A DNA stretch of 64,000 nt from Desulforhabdus sp. TSK (GTDB lineage: Bacteria > Desulfobacterota > Syntrophobacteria > Syntrophobacterales > Syntrophobacteraceae), in assembly GCF_022836495.1 (NCBI RefSeq), contig NZ_BQXM01000027.1:1-64000 (forward strand), in the 5' to 3' direction. The translations under genes and the position numbers were made by a program. The notes below the pieces were generated by a model. It saw only the letters and a list, made by a program, of their open reading frames with translations. It had not been told where the DNA came from and did no database searches. This document shows, one piece after another, positions 1-8,201 of this stretch (the stretch's first letter is position 1; every line of letters starts with the position of its first letter).

Positions 1-65
1 TCCGAGATCCCTCAGTGGCCTTTTTTTGTTCTCAAAAAGAGACAACGTCGCTGAGCTACGCCCTT

Positions 66-1085
66 TCATCGCGATGGACGACTTTCCAACCGGCCATTTT
101 GGCAGGTTTGCTGACCGCCGGTAATACCCGTGAGTGTGTTGCGCAGGTTGCTGTAGGCCTGATAGGAGTCGGGGCTGGAAACCAGTCCCTTCTCCCACAG
201 GGTGAGTTTGTCCGCCCAACCCCCTTCTCCTTTCTTGAGCTCCACAGCCAGGTACAGGAGCAGTACGAAAAGCGCATCTCCCAGGCGGAGGGCATTGTCA
301 TTGAGTTGGACGAGATTGCTGCGTTTGGTCGGGAGAGTGCCAGGGAAATGCAAGCGGTCATGGCAGAGGAATTCTAACCTTTGATAATCCGACGCTTGGG
401 CTTTGGAGAGAGGCTCGGATCGAGGGATTTCGCTTTTCTCCAGTTGCAGGAATTCCGACACCATTTCTTCCAAGGGAATTTCCAGCGTCTCGGGATCGAG
501 GCATTGCGCGAGGGGCTTTTGGACCATGTTTTGTTGATGCAGGAGGTGACGCGTGAAGAGGTTTTCGATGGTGAAGGACGGATTCAGGAGCACCAGGAAT
601 TCATCCTCTCGGCATAGATAGCGGAGCCCTGCCAATTTCAACACTTCTCTTTCGTCCACCCGCCGCAGAAATACGAATCCAACCCGGCGGTTTCCGTAAA
701 CCCTACGCCCCAGGTAAAATCCATCTCGATCCAGGCGATGCACTTGGCCATGAAAACCGTTGACCCTATGCAGAACAGACAGAAACTGCCGCAGGCACAA
801 CGCATAACGGTGTGCACCATTTTCGCGAAGGGCCGAAGGGATCTCCTTTTCACGGGAGAAAGGGCTGGTTTCGATACAGTCTTCGTGGGGAAAAGAGCAC
901 ATGGGACAGGCATGGCTGCAGGCTGCGGAAAACGGGCACCCATGGACCTCAGAAGCACAGGCCATCAGTATGCGTTGCTGCATCAGGTTTTCAGTTTCTC
1001 GAGCACTCAAAAGAGTGCGGAGCTCGCTTTCACTAAAAACCGGATGAGGAGACTGTTCCAAGTGCTTCAGAAGTCGGCTCATCAT
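66..1085 (-). CDS. Hypothetical protein with N-terminal cysteine cluster
   Basis: Complete 339-residue ORF that I cannot assign to a family. The N-terminal 70 residues hold a dense Cys/His cluster (Cys 43, 50, 56, 60, 63, 70, including a C-P-M-C pair) that could bind a metal or an Fe-S cluster; the rest looks like a soluble mixed helical protein with many Leu and Glu and no clear catalytic motif. No signal peptide or membrane segment is visible, so a cytoplasmic location is inferred. Two adjacent ATG codons (1085 and 1082) could start it; neither has a strong ribosome-binding site. It is transcribed away from the XRE gene at 1384. All overlapping plus-strand reading frames lack ribosome-binding sites and look like shadows. 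Confidence 0.6.
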   Translation of the reverse strand: MMSRLLKHLEQSPHPVFSESELRTLLSARETENLMQQRILMACASEVHGCPFSAACSHACPMCSFPHEDCIETSPFSREKEIPSALRENGAHRYALCLRQFLSVLHRVNGFHGQVHRLDRDGFYLGRRVYGNRRVGFVFLRRVDEREVLKLAGLRYLCREDEFLVLLNPSFTIENLFTRHLLHQQNMVQKPLAQCLDPETLEIPLEEMVSEFLQLEKSEIPRSEPLSKAQASDYQRLEFLCHDRLHFPGTLPTKRSNLVQLNDNALRLGDALFVLLLYLAVELKKGEGGWADKLTLWEKGLVSSPDSYQAYSNLRNTLTGITGGQQTCQNGRLESRPSR

Positions 1086-1383
1086 GGCAAGAAGTACACA
1101 TGTGCATGGTGAAATTCGCGCCGCTGCAAGGTTCTATAGGGACAACCCTCTGACCTTGCGTGATCTTTCACTGGGACAAGCACAACGAGATGTCCCGTTT
1201 CCATGCAGGAGGATATGCCCTCCGACAATCAAACGGTGTGGAGAAGTGTTGCACAGTTTGTCCTTTAGATCTTGAATCACAAGCCGTTGCATGATAGCAT
1301 CTTTCAAAGAATGTAATACAATGTATGATGAATAGAACGTAAGTCAAGCTTTTTTTGATCTAAAAATCAAAAAAGGAGGACAC
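1086..1383. other. Intergenic region between divergent genes
   Basis: About 300 bases between the minus-strand hypothetical gene and the XRE gene. The last 70 bases are AT-rich and contain the 1351-1374 dyad. A 63-codon reading frame at 1084-1275 has no ribosome-binding site and no recognisable features. I see no RNA gene. Confidence 0.5.
1351..1374 (+). promoter_or_regulatory. Inverted repeat overlapping the RBS of the XRE gene
   Basis: Arms ttttttgat (1351-1359) and atcaaaaaa (1366-1374) flank six bases. The right arm runs directly into the AAGGAGGA ribosome-binding site at 1373-1380. It could be an autoregulatory operator of the XRE protein or an RNA hairpin that limits its translation. 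Both readings are inference. Confidence 0.4.
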
Positions 1384-1800
1384 ATGTCTCTCGCGGAAAG
1401 ACTCGCAAGACTCCGGACACGATTGTCACTTCACCCCAAAGAAATGGCTCAAAAAATGGGTGTTACGGAGCGGGTTTATCGCAAGTATGAAAAGCAGGAA
1501 CAGGTTCCAGGTTCAGACAAGATCATCCGTCTTCTTGAAGACCTAAAAGACATTAACCCCACATGGCTCATGCTCGGTGAGGGAGAGATCTTTAGGTCAA
1601 ATGTGGGGACACAATGGAAATATCGTAATGAAGAAGAGGAGGCGAACGCCTTGGCGGGAGAGATCATCATGATGCTGAATGATTTGGATCAAAATGCCAT
1701 GAATGACATCCGATCTGTTGTTTCTGAGAAGAGGAAGCTACAACAGATGGAATACATTATCTGCGAACTACAGAAAAAATTTAAAAGTGAAAATTCCTGA
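1384..1800 (+). CDS. XRE-family helix-turn-helix regulator
   Basis: 138-residue DNA-binding protein. Residues about 5-60 form a Cro/CI-type helix-turn-helix (motif MAQKMGVTERVYRKYEKQEQ, with the typical Y-x-K-Y-E recognition-helix pattern), followed by the W-L-x-x-G-E-G segment common in this family. The C-terminal half (residues 85-138) is a charged helical stretch likely used for dimerisation. Start chosen from the strong AAGGAGGA 4 bases upstream. Target genes are unknown; the inverted repeat covering its own ribosome-binding site suggests autoregulation. An IS66-like relic lies just downstream on the other strand, so this gene may have arrived with mobile DNA. Confidence 0.88.
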   Translation: MSLAERLARLRTRLSLHPKEMAQKMGVTERVYRKYEKQEQVPGSDKIIRLLEDLKDINPTWLMLGEGEIFRSNVGTQWKYRNEEEEANALAGEIIMMLNDLDQNAMNDIRSVVSEKRKLQQMEYIICELQKKFKSENS

Positions 1801-1829
1801 ATATTTATGATCTTATGTGGTTTCCCTTC

Positions 1830-1931
1830 GATGACTTTCTCTTTAACTCCTTGCTGGAGTGGGTCCGACGGCGGGGGCCGGTTCGAGTTCTGCGAATGCT
1901 GACCGAGCTTTGCTTCCAATTCTTCAATGCA
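1830..1931 (-). pseudogene. Relic of an IS66-type transposase N-terminus
   Basis: Read on the minus strand, the frame starting at about 1931 encodes LEAKLGQHSQNSNRPPPSDP, which closely matches the conserved N-terminal motif of IS66-family TnpC transposases (Leu-Glu-x-x-Leu-x-Gln-Asn-Ser-x-Asn-Ser-x-x-Pro-Pro-Ser-Ser-Asp). The match ends after about 25 residues and the upstream frame has stop codons, so only a fragment survives. Family match is by memory of the motif; a translated search would confirm it. Confidence 0.6.
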
Positions 1932-2251
1932 CTTGGTCGGTTAGGTTCAAGCCAGCACAGAGGGGGTCAGTGTTTTCTCATTCTTCGTGGGAAATCGTCA
2001 GGACTCGGCGTTCAGTGTCTTGGAAAGCACGATGCTGCCACTCCTCCGTCCTTGTGTATAGTGTTTCAGCCTACCCCAGCAGAGAAATCCGCACTCGCAT
2101 TCGGTGAAAAAGACGAAGGCGCTACGCCTTTAAGTTATCACCCCTACTGAGCGGTTACGATTTCCGCTCAACTCTTTGAGATCCCCCTCAGCCAATTATT
2201 TCACGATTAGACCAATGATTTAGAATATTGCCAATTTGAAAATTGCCCAAC
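1932..2251. other. Intergenic, decayed sequence
   Basis: No supported gene. The 111-codon plus-strand frame at 1815-2150 overlaps the IS66 relic in antisense and has no ribosome-binding site. After about 2160 the sequence becomes strongly AT-rich as it enters the regulatory region of the gene at 2487. Confidence 0.5.
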
Positions 2252-2301
2252 TGGATAGACAGTATCCAAGATTTCTTATCCATATGGATAATAATTATCC
2301 A
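2252..2301 (+). promoter_or_regulatory. Paired 17-bp dyads, putative sigma-54 enhancer (UAS)
   Basis: Two dyads of identical layout: TGGATA-GACAG-TATCCA at 2252-2268 and TGGATA-ATAAT-TATCCA at 2285-2301, starts 33 bases apart (about three helical turns). A further palindrome TATCCATATGGATA (2277-2290) lies between and overlaps the second. They sit 97-146 bases upstream of the -24 element at 2398, the usual place for an NtrC-type activator site, whose sites are commonly 17-bp N5-spaced dyads. Related sites occur at 13491-13550. Confidence 0.7.
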
Positions 2302-2397
2302 AAATAGGAAACCTCAAGGTTTTTTGATTACGAAGCAAGCATTACTCAGACGCTGAATTATAAATAATATCCAAATGCTATAATATAAATCCAAACC

Positions 2398-2414
2398 TTG
2401 GCACAAGAGATGCT
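2398..2414 (+). promoter_or_regulatory. Sigma-54 promoter upstream of small exported protein
   Basis: TTGGCACAAGAGATGCT: the -24 TGGCAC and -12 ATGC elements have GG and GC exactly 10 bases apart, close to the consensus YTGGCACGNNNNTTGCW. It lies about 70 bases upstream of the start codon at 2487, with tandem dyads about 100-145 bases further upstream. Confidence 0.75.
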
Positions 2415-2486
2415 TGATTAAAAGCCAGCGATGAACGTGTGTGGAGAAAAATCATTCGATAAACTTTAAAAAATAAGGAGTCAATC

Positions 2487-2780
2487 ATGAAAAAGCTGAC
2501 TGGAATCCTCGGAATAGTCGCCTTGGGGCTCACTTTAGCCATCGGTTCAGCCCACGCCCAGCCATCATCCTACAATTACGGCTCCGGCGGTTGGAATTGC
2601 CCTTGGGCTTCCGGGACACAGGGAAGCTGGAACGGCTCGCACCACTCCGACTGGAGAAACACCGCAGTGAAAGGTTCGACCACCGGCACGTACCGGAACT
2701 CCAATGCAAGAAGCCGGGGTTTTCATCGCCACGGTCCCACCTGTGCTCACGGTTCCCGATACAACGGCTACTGCTGGTAA
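2487..2780 (+). CDS. Small exported Cys/His/Gly-rich protein
   Basis: 97-residue protein with a clear signal peptide (Lys-Lys, hydrophobic core, cleavage after A-H-A near residue 24). The mature part is rich in Gly, Ser, Trp, His and Asn, with three cysteines in W-N-C-P-W, T-C-A-H-G and a final Y-C-W. The W-x-C-P-(W/M) element recurs in the exported proteins at 8202 and 13820, but the PepSY-like tail of those two is missing. A periplasmic metal-binding or envelope-stress role is inferred from composition, from the sigma-54 promoter at 2398 and from the dyads it shares with the gene at 13820. The start is fixed by AAGGAG 6 bases upstream. No known family recognised. Confidence 0.8.
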   Translation: MKKLTGILGIVALGLTLAIGSAHAQPSSYNYGSGGWNCPWASGTQGSWNGSHHSDWRNTAVKGSTTGTYRNSNARSRGFHRHGPTCAHGSRYNGYCW

Positions 2781-3256
2781 CAAATCGTTGATGCGCCACA
2801 AGCAAGGAATGGATGAGGGAACTCGCTGTCACTGAAAACCACGACGGGCATCAAGAGCCCCCTTCCATTCCAGGGCCATGGCTTAGGCAACAATCTCTCC
2901 GACCTTAGACGTGGTAAGGTGTGGACCGATTCCGAAGAGCTGCAAGAACTCTTTAACTTCAGGAACTTCAGCCTCTTCACCTGAGAAATCACAGCTCGAA
3001 GTCGAGAGCTTTCAAATCCGCCTTCGGCAAACTGGTCAAAGCACAAAAAACTTGGCGTAGTTCTTGCCTTTTCCCTTTGAACATGACACAAAAAGTTTGG
3101 GCATGGGCTGACCTGATGCCCAAACTTTTATGCTTCTTGATGACTGGGGGGCAGACAGAGTCGACCTATTTGCATCGAAAACGGAAGAGTTATGCATTTC
3201 GCTTTTGGCCGTTGATCGCGTGAGAATAGATGCGGGACGGGAAAAAGGTAGTCACC
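2781..3256. other. Intergenic region with terminator
   Basis: About 475 bases between the exported protein and the kinase. I see no ORF with a ribosome-binding site. The only clear structure is the hairpin at 3091-3129. No sigma-54 promoter match was found upstream of the kinase. Confidence 0.5.
3091..3129. terminator. Hairpin terminator
   Basis: Perfect 14-base arms aaaagtttgggcat (3091-3104) and atgcccaaactttt (3116-3129) with an 11-base loop. The A-rich left and T-rich right edges allow intrinsic termination in both directions; on the plus strand it would end transcription from 2487. Confidence 0.7.
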
Positions 3257-5158
3257 ATGAGCAAGCCATCGAACAAAGCATTTGAAACAGGGACTGTGCT
3301 CAACGACAAGTGGGTTATCCTCGAATTCATAGGAAAAGGAGGGATGGGAGAGGTGTACCGGGCGCACCAGCTCAACCTCAATCGCGATGCCGCCATAAAG
3401 GTTATCTCCAAGGAATTCGTGAAGTCCCTGGAGGGAGACACGGAAGCCATGACTCTCTCTCTCGACCGTTTCCGCCGCGAAGTCCAGCTCATGGCTCAAG
3501 TCCGCCACATGAATGTGCTCCAGATCTTCGATCACGGCTCCATCACAGCCAGCGGAACCGCTGAGGGCGACACTCTCGAGTACATCGCCATGGAATATAT
3601 TGCCGGCGGGACCCTGAGAGACACCATGTCGGAAGAGGGCTTTTTCCCCGAAGAAGGCCGCATGAGAGAATGGATTCAAAACCTTTTTATGCCTCTCCTG
3701 AACGGGGTCCAGGCCATGCATGAGGCAGGCATTATTCATCGGGACCTGAAGCCCGAGAACATTCTTCTCGACGGAAAGATACCCAAAATCGCAGATTTCG
3801 GTCTGGCCCGCTCCTGCCGCCTCAAACCCTTTACTCAATCCATGGACATGCGGGGGACACCCCCCTACATGTCTCCCGAGCATTTCTTCGATCTCAAACG
3901 GACCGATGAGAGAACGGATGTCTATGCTTTGGGAAAAATACTTTTTGAGGCTGTCGTCGGTAAAATGAAGCCAGACCAGATTCCGTTCAAACAGGCGAGC
4001 CTTCCCAACCCACAAGCGCCCTTTTTCGTCGAACTGGATCGCATCATCCGTTCAGCCACGACGGAGGAGAAGAATGAGCGGACGCCCACCGTTGAAGCGT
4101 TGAAGAATGCACTGGTCGGCCTTCTCGGAGGAGCGGTGCAAATTTCTGCGTCACCCTCAAGAAACGAGGGCATCAAGAAGCGTCATTTCAAAGCACTGAT
4201 CCTGTGGAGCGCCGCAGTACTTTTCCTTACGGCTGCCATCGGTTTGGGGATTCTAATTTTTCACGAGGGAGGCCATACTTCCACTCCATCTCAAACGACC
4301 TCCCCCACTTTGCCGACTCTCGGCGAAATCTTCGAAGCAGAAATTCCACCTCTGCTCTCAGCCAAGGGAGCACCCCCGGCACCAACTTTTCACGCCAAAG
4401 ACGGCACCGTGCTCCGCCTCATTCCGGGAGGAAAGATTACGACCAGAGAAAGAGCCGGCGAAGGGACGGGAAGGTCTTACGAGGTCGCCCCTTTTTATAT
4501 GGATGAGACGAAGGTCACCAATTACCAGTACGTGGAGTTCTTGAACCGGGTTCTTCCACGCATCGAGGTGAAAAACGGCGTAGTGCGGGGAGATGGGAAA
4601 ATCTGGCTGCTTCTGGGGGAGGTCACCAAGGGCTGCGACCCCATCGGGTATGAGGAAGGACGGTTCATGATTAAGGAACCCGTTCACTCCGCCTGCCCCG
4701 TCCTGCGCGTCACTCCTTACGGCGCGCTCGCTTACACCCGTTTCTTCTCGATGCGCATTCCCACGGAGGCGGAATGGCTCGTAGTGCTGGACGAAGAGGC
4801 CGCAAGGAGCTCCAAAGCTTCTTTTAAAGGCACGGAAAAGGAGAATTGGATGATGATGGAGGGGCAGCACCCGCAGCCCGAAGCCGGCGACCTGCCCCTG
4901 TGCTCTCCAGTTGGGCTGTTCAAAGCCAACGCCCACGGCATTCGAGGACTCAACGCAGGCGGTGAGTGGGGGCTTCGAGGCGACAGGCCTTCTTCGGCGG
5001 AAACGGGACAGCCCGCAGAATTCGTGGCTCTTGGAGGTTTTTTGAATGACAGCGAGAGCGGAGACGGCCTTGCGGCGGCCATCAAACGTTTCCCGTGGGA
5101 GGCCTTCGAGGAAGTGGGTTTTCGGTGTGTTGTGAGCGCTCCCGTCTCCGGTGGTTGA
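3257..5158 (+). CDS. Transmembrane Ser/Thr protein kinase with C-terminal FGE/sulfatase-like domain
   Basis: 633 residues from the start chosen here (ATG 3257; the in-frame ATG at 3230 adds nine residues that the paralogue at 16850 lacks). Residues 20-290 are a Hanks-type kinase: glycine loop GKGGMGEVY (26-34), Lys48, HRDLKPEN (161-168), DFG (180-182), and a GTPPYMSPEH activation segment. One membrane helix spans about 311-335. After a Pro/Thr-rich linker, residues about 385-630 resemble the formylglycine-generating-enzyme (sulfatase-modifying factor) fold: L-I-P-G-G, D-E-T-x-V-T-x-x-Q-Y, P-T-E-A-E-W, and a final G-F-R-C. The paired catalytic cysteines of true FGE are not seen, so it is more likely an extracytoplasmic binding or sensing domain. 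Followed by a metallophosphoesterase 75 bases on. Paralogue at 16850 (643 aa). Confidence 0.9.
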   Translation: MSKPSNKAFETGTVLNDKWVILEFIGKGGMGEVYRAHQLNLNRDAAIKVISKEFVKSLEGDTEAMTLSLDRFRREVQLMAQVRHMNVLQIFDHGSITASGTAEGDTLEYIAMEYIAGGTLRDTMSEEGFFPEEGRMREWIQNLFMPLLNGVQAMHEAGIIHRDLKPENILLDGKIPKIADFGLARSCRLKPFTQSMDMRGTPPYMSPEHFFDLKRTDERTDVYALGKILFEAVVGKMKPDQIPFKQASLPNPQAPFFVELDRIIRSATTEEKNERTPTVEALKNALVGLLGGAVQISASPSRNEGIKKRHFKALILWSAAVLFLTAAIGLGILIFHEGGHTSTPSQTTSPTLPTLGEIFEAEIPPLLSAKGAPPAPTFHAKDGTVLRLIPGGKITTRERAGEGTGRSYEVAPFYMDETKVTNYQYVEFLNRVLPRIEVKNGVVRGDGKIWLLLGEVTKGCDPIGYEEGRFMIKEPVHSACPVLRVTPYGALAYTRFFSMRIPTEAEWLVVLDEEAARSSKASFKGTEKENWMMMEGQHPQPEAGDLPLCSPVGLFKANAHGIRGLNAGGEWGLRGDRPSSAETGQPAEFVALGGFLNDSESGDGLAAAIKRFPWEAFEEVGFRCVVSAPVSGG

Positions 5159-5233
5159 TGTTGAGCCCTCATGATAATGAAGTGCCTGCGCCCTAATCGC
5201 CAGAGATAAGTAATAGACGGAGATTGAATTCTC

Positions 5234-5968
5234 ATGCGCATCGCGGTGATTTCAGACATTCACGGCAATTTTGAAGCGCTCCGGGAAGTCTTGGACGACA
5301 TAGACAAGGCAGGAGCCGACGGCGTTGTCTCCCTGGGAGACAATATCGGCTACGGCCCTGAACCCGAAAGCGTTCTGAGACTCCTTGGCGAGCGAGACAT
5401 CCCTTCCGTCATGGGCAACCACGAACTGGGAGCCGTCGATTCGTCGTGTGCTTCTCTTTTCAACCCCAGCGCATGGAAATCTCTTCTGATCACCAAAAGG
5501 CTCCTTTCAAGAAGGAGCCTGAACCGCATTCGGACCATGCCCACAAAACTGGTCGCACAGGGATGCCTTTTTGTTCACGGCTCTCCACCGGATTCCCTTA
5601 CAAGGAGTTTTCTCGAGGGCTCGTTGGATGAAAAACGCCACATCTTTCACGGAATGCGGGAAAAAATGGGCTTCGTGGGCCACACCCACGTGCTGGCCCT
5701 TGTTGCTTTTGATGGCAAGAGGGTTGAGCACGATCTTTTTCCCGAAGGATGCATTCATCTACCCTCCGGACGACAATACATCGTCAATGCGGGCAGCGTC
5801 GGGCAGCCGCGAGATGGGGACTTCCGGGCCAAGTATGTTCTCTGGGATGACCGAACGAGATATCTGGAGGTCCGGTTCGTTCCCTACAACGCTGCCAGAA
5901 CAGCACGGCGGATTCTCGAACTGGGATTCCCCAAACGCAATGCAGATTGCTTGGGGGCTGAAATCTGA
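5234..5968 (+). CDS. Calcineurin-like metallophosphoesterase
   Basis: 244-residue two-metal phosphoesterase. Visible motifs: D-I-H near residues 8-10, G-D-N-I-G-Y-G-P, G-N-H-E, H-G-S-P and G-H-T-H, which together build the dinuclear metal site of the calcineurin-like superfamily (YfcE/PrpE-type, cytoplasmic). The substrate may be a phosphoprotein, a dinucleotide polyphosphate or a phosphodiester; the sequence does not decide. The position 75 bases after the Ser/Thr kinase gene suggests the two form a kinase-phosphatase pair, as the PP2C gene at 18878 does with the second kinase. The start at 5234 gives the canonical M-R-I-A-V-I-S-D-I-H beginning; ribosome binding is weak (GGAGATTG 13 bases upstream). 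Confidence 0.88.
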   Translation: MRIAVISDIHGNFEALREVLDDIDKAGADGVVSLGDNIGYGPEPESVLRLLGERDIPSVMGNHELGAVDSSCASLFNPSAWKSLLITKRLLSRRSLNRIRTMPTKLVAQGCLFVHGSPPDSLTRSFLEGSLDEKRHIFHGMREKMGFVGHTHVLALVAFDGKRVEHDLFPEGCIHLPSGRQYIVNAGSVGQPRDGDFRAKYVLWDDRTRYLEVRFVPYNAARTARRILELGFPKRNADCLGAEI

Positions 5969-6301
5969 GCCAACCTCCTCCCTCATCAGGCCATTTCTGG
6001 ATTTTCCGCTCGCCCTCAGCCCCGGCACCCACTGTTTTCGCCAGCAACTCTCGTTATTCCATTGCCCATGGTTTTGGATAATTTTTAACCAAGGAAGAAT
6101 ACCTTCAGAACGGAAGGTATGTCTTTTTATCCGTTTTGCCCGGTTAAAATCGCTTGATGGAGGACGGCCTTCCCACCACTTGTCTGTCAAAACCATGCGA
6201 TGGACTGATGTTCGTCAAATGGTACAGAAATAGCATTCCCATTTAAATTAAGAAAAACATAAGGCTGGCAATTGTTGCTGATCCAGAGGATGTAATGAAC
6301 A
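5969..6301. other. Intergenic region
   Basis: About 330 bases with one hairpin (6099-6120) and a weak sigma-54-like match (ATGGTACAGAAATAGCA, 6219-6235; correct spacing but T instead of C in the -24 element). No ORF supported. Confidence 0.45.
6099..6126 (+). terminator. Rho-independent terminator after the metallophosphoesterase
   Basis: Arms ataccttc (6099-6106) and gaaggtat (6113-6120) with a six-base loop, followed by GTCTTTTTAT. Likely ends the kinase-phosphatase transcript. Confidence 0.6.
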
Positions 6302-6922
6302 ATGGAGAGCAAGATGAAAATAAATCCGTTAATCAAAAACCGCCGAATGTGGTTTATCCTTTTACTGCTCCTGATCATTGGCGCGATTGACTACTTCACC
6401 AACTTATATCAATCGCCTTTCGATCTGGTTTTCAGAGAATTCTATCTGATCCCGGTCTTCTTGGGTGCGTACTGGTTTGGGAAAAGTGGAGGAGTATCCA
6501 CCGGTATAATCGCTTCAGCCGTCTACCTTCCTTGCGCCATCTTGGCGGCTCCGGCGGGAAGTTCCCTCTTTGCAAGCAATCTCATTGAGTTGGTGTTGTT
6601 CAATGCTGTGGGAGTCGTTTTCGGAACCATGAGGGACAGAGAAAAAGCGAGCGAGAAGGAAAAGCTCGAAGCCGTCATGGCCATGGCAGGATGTGTGGGG
6701 CATGAGCTCAATAACCCTCTGGCAATTGCGCTGCAGGCCACTCAAATCCTTCAGGAAGAGATGGAGCCGGAATCCGAACACCAACAAACACTACAATCCA
6801 TAGAAAAGAATCTCAAACGCATGCGAGATCTTATAAAAAAAATCACGGCCATAAATCATATCGAGCTGACGCACTATGTAGGAAAATCCAATATTGTCGA
6901 CCTCGGCAAATCGACGCCTTAA
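6302..6922 (+). CDS. Membrane protein with HisKA (DHp) domain but no ATPase domain
   Basis: 206 residues. Residues 15-110 hold about four hydrophobic segments with an F-R-E-F-Y-L-I-P-V element that also occurs as F-R-E-L-Y-F-I-P-I in the kinase at 7162, so both share the same N-terminal membrane sensor. Residues 120-190 form a histidine-kinase dimerisation and phosphotransfer helix pair with the acceptor motif G-H-E-L-N-N-P. The gene stops there: no N, G1, F or G2 box follows, and the next 240 bases show no continuation in any frame that I can recognise. It may be phosphorylated in trans or form mixed dimers with a full kinase, or be a truncated gene. The internal ATG at 6314 has a better-placed GGAGAG and may be the true start. 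Confidence 0.75.
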   Translation: MESKMKINPLIKNRRMWFILLLLLIIGAIDYFTNLYQSPFDLVFREFYLIPVFLGAYWFGKSGGVSTGIIASAVYLPCAILAAPAGSSLFASNLIELVLFNAVGVVFGTMRDREKASEKEKLEAVMAMAGCVGHELNNPLAIALQATQILQEEMEPESEHQQTLQSIEKNLKRMRDLIKKITAINHIELTHYVGKSNIVDLGKSTP

Positions 6923-7161
6923 GGGGCTCGGTCCTATTCACTCACTGTTACACCACGCCAAAATTAGTTAACAGGTTCTCCGGTGGGCGCAAGAGGACGC
7001 GCCCACCCTACATCTAAACTTGGCGATCAACGGCTTAAGGTACTCACATCCTTTTATCGTGCGCACCATAGCCAAGTGAATATTTCTGCCGAGCTGTACT
7101 GGGAAAATTATAAGAACCAGCCACATGAACAAAAAGTCATCCGGATTTTTCGATCAAACAG

Positions 7162-8172
7162 TCACCCTGCAGGCAACTCCACTCTGAAAGTAGTTCCCTT
7201 CTTTGGGCTATCCATGAATCGGAGTCGTCCTCCATGTGCCTCGACGATTTTTCTTGAGATGGGCAGTCCCAGACCGGTTCCCTCTCGTTTTGTGGTGAAG
7301 AAGGGCTCGAATATTTTCTCCCGCTGCTCAGCCTTTATTCCGCAACCACAGTCAATGATGTCGGCCACGACCATGCCCTTTTCAACCAAAGTCCTGATAC
7401 GAACGGTTTCCCCTTCCGGTGAAGCCTGGACTGCATTAAGCATCAAGTTTATGAAAACACGTTCCAACCGGAAAGGATCAATGGAAACCAGCGGAAGCTT
7501 CTCGAACAGATCTAGCTGAACCTTCACTCCTTTTTTTAAGGCCTCTGCCTCAACTGGCTGAAAACTCTCCCGTATCAGACTATTGAGATCCCGCGGTGCT
7601 CGCTGAAGCTCCAAAGGCCTGGCAAAATCCAGGAGGTCCTTTGTCAGGTTTTCCAGGCGGCGAGCTTGCTGCAGCACCAGTTCCAACTTGTGGAAGCTGG
7701 GGTGATCTTTGTCGAATTCCCGCTGCACCAATTGGGTCATCCCACCTATGGCTACGATGGGACTCTTCATATCATGAGCGACCCCTGACATTGCCCGACC
7801 GATCGCCGCAAGCCTCTCGGCATCATGCAGTTTTTTCTGTCTCATCCGCTCGCGATCACTCAGGACGCCAATGGCTGCTGCCGTCAAGTTGTAAAGCAGT
7901 ATTTCCAGAAGGGTAGTGAAGTCATTGGGCGAAAAATCCTCCCAATTGAAAAAAACCAGGGGAGCGACCAGCAGGGTAACGCTCAAAGACGTCGCCAGAG
8001 CAGTGCGGAAACCGAAGAAGAAGCCCGCCAGGACAATGGGAATGAAATAAAGTTCTCTGAAAAGCACGTGATAATGGTGCAACGCAGAGCGGGTGCCATA
8101 CTGGCAGGAAGCGATCAAAACGACCAGCAAAGCGATGAATATTATCCCGGATTTTCGTTCTGCAAGTTTCAT
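7162..8172 (-). CDS. Membrane sensor histidine kinase (NtrB/ZraS-like core)
   Basis: 336 residues. An N-terminal block of about five hydrophobic segments (residues 8-110) resembles the one in the protein at 6302 (F-R-E-L-Y-F-I-P-I). There is no large periplasmic domain, so the signal is probably sensed in or at the membrane. The core is complete: phosphoacceptor G-V-A-H-D-M-K-S-P, N box N-L-M-L-N-A-V-Q-A-S, D-C-G-C-G-I, the E-P-F-F-T-T F box, and G-T-G-L-G-L-P-I. This class usually signals to NtrC-type regulators; none is adjacent, so the partner could be the regulator at 11920. It starts 29 bases after the exported protein at 8202 on the same strand and should share its sigma-54 promoter. 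Confidence 0.88.
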   Translation of the reverse strand: MKLAERKSGIIFIALLVVLIASCQYGTRSALHHYHVLFRELYFIPIVLAGFFFGFRTALATSLSVTLLVAPLVFFNWEDFSPNDFTTLLEILLYNLTAAAIGVLSDRERMRQKKLHDAERLAAIGRAMSGVAHDMKSPIVAIGGMTQLVQREFDKDHPSFHKLELVLQQARRLENLTKDLLDFARPLELQRAPRDLNSLIRESFQPVEAEALKKGVKVQLDLFEKLPLVSIDPFRLERVFINLMLNAVQASPEGETVRIRTLVEKGMVVADIIDCGCGIKAEQREKIFEPFFTTKREGTGLGLPISRKIVEAHGGRLRFMDSPKKGTTFRVELPAG

Positions 8173-8201
8173 CGTACACCTCCCATGGGAAACTACGGAG
8201 A

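Noticed and set aside
1084-1275. 63-codon plus-strand ORF
   Set aside because: Overlaps the start of the minus-strand gene, has no ribosome-binding site and no features.
1815-2150. 111-codon plus-strand ORF
   Set aside because: No ribosome-binding site; the minus strand of the same region matches the IS66 transposase motif.
6219-6235. ATGGTACAGAAATAGCA as sigma-54 promoter for the half-kinase gene
   Set aside because: Spacing is right, but both elements deviate (TGGTAC, TAGC); kept only as a note in the intergenic entry.
6265-6279. CTGGCAATTGTTGCT as sigma-54 promoter for the gene at 6302
   Set aside because: Only 8 bases between GG and GC; the factor requires 10.
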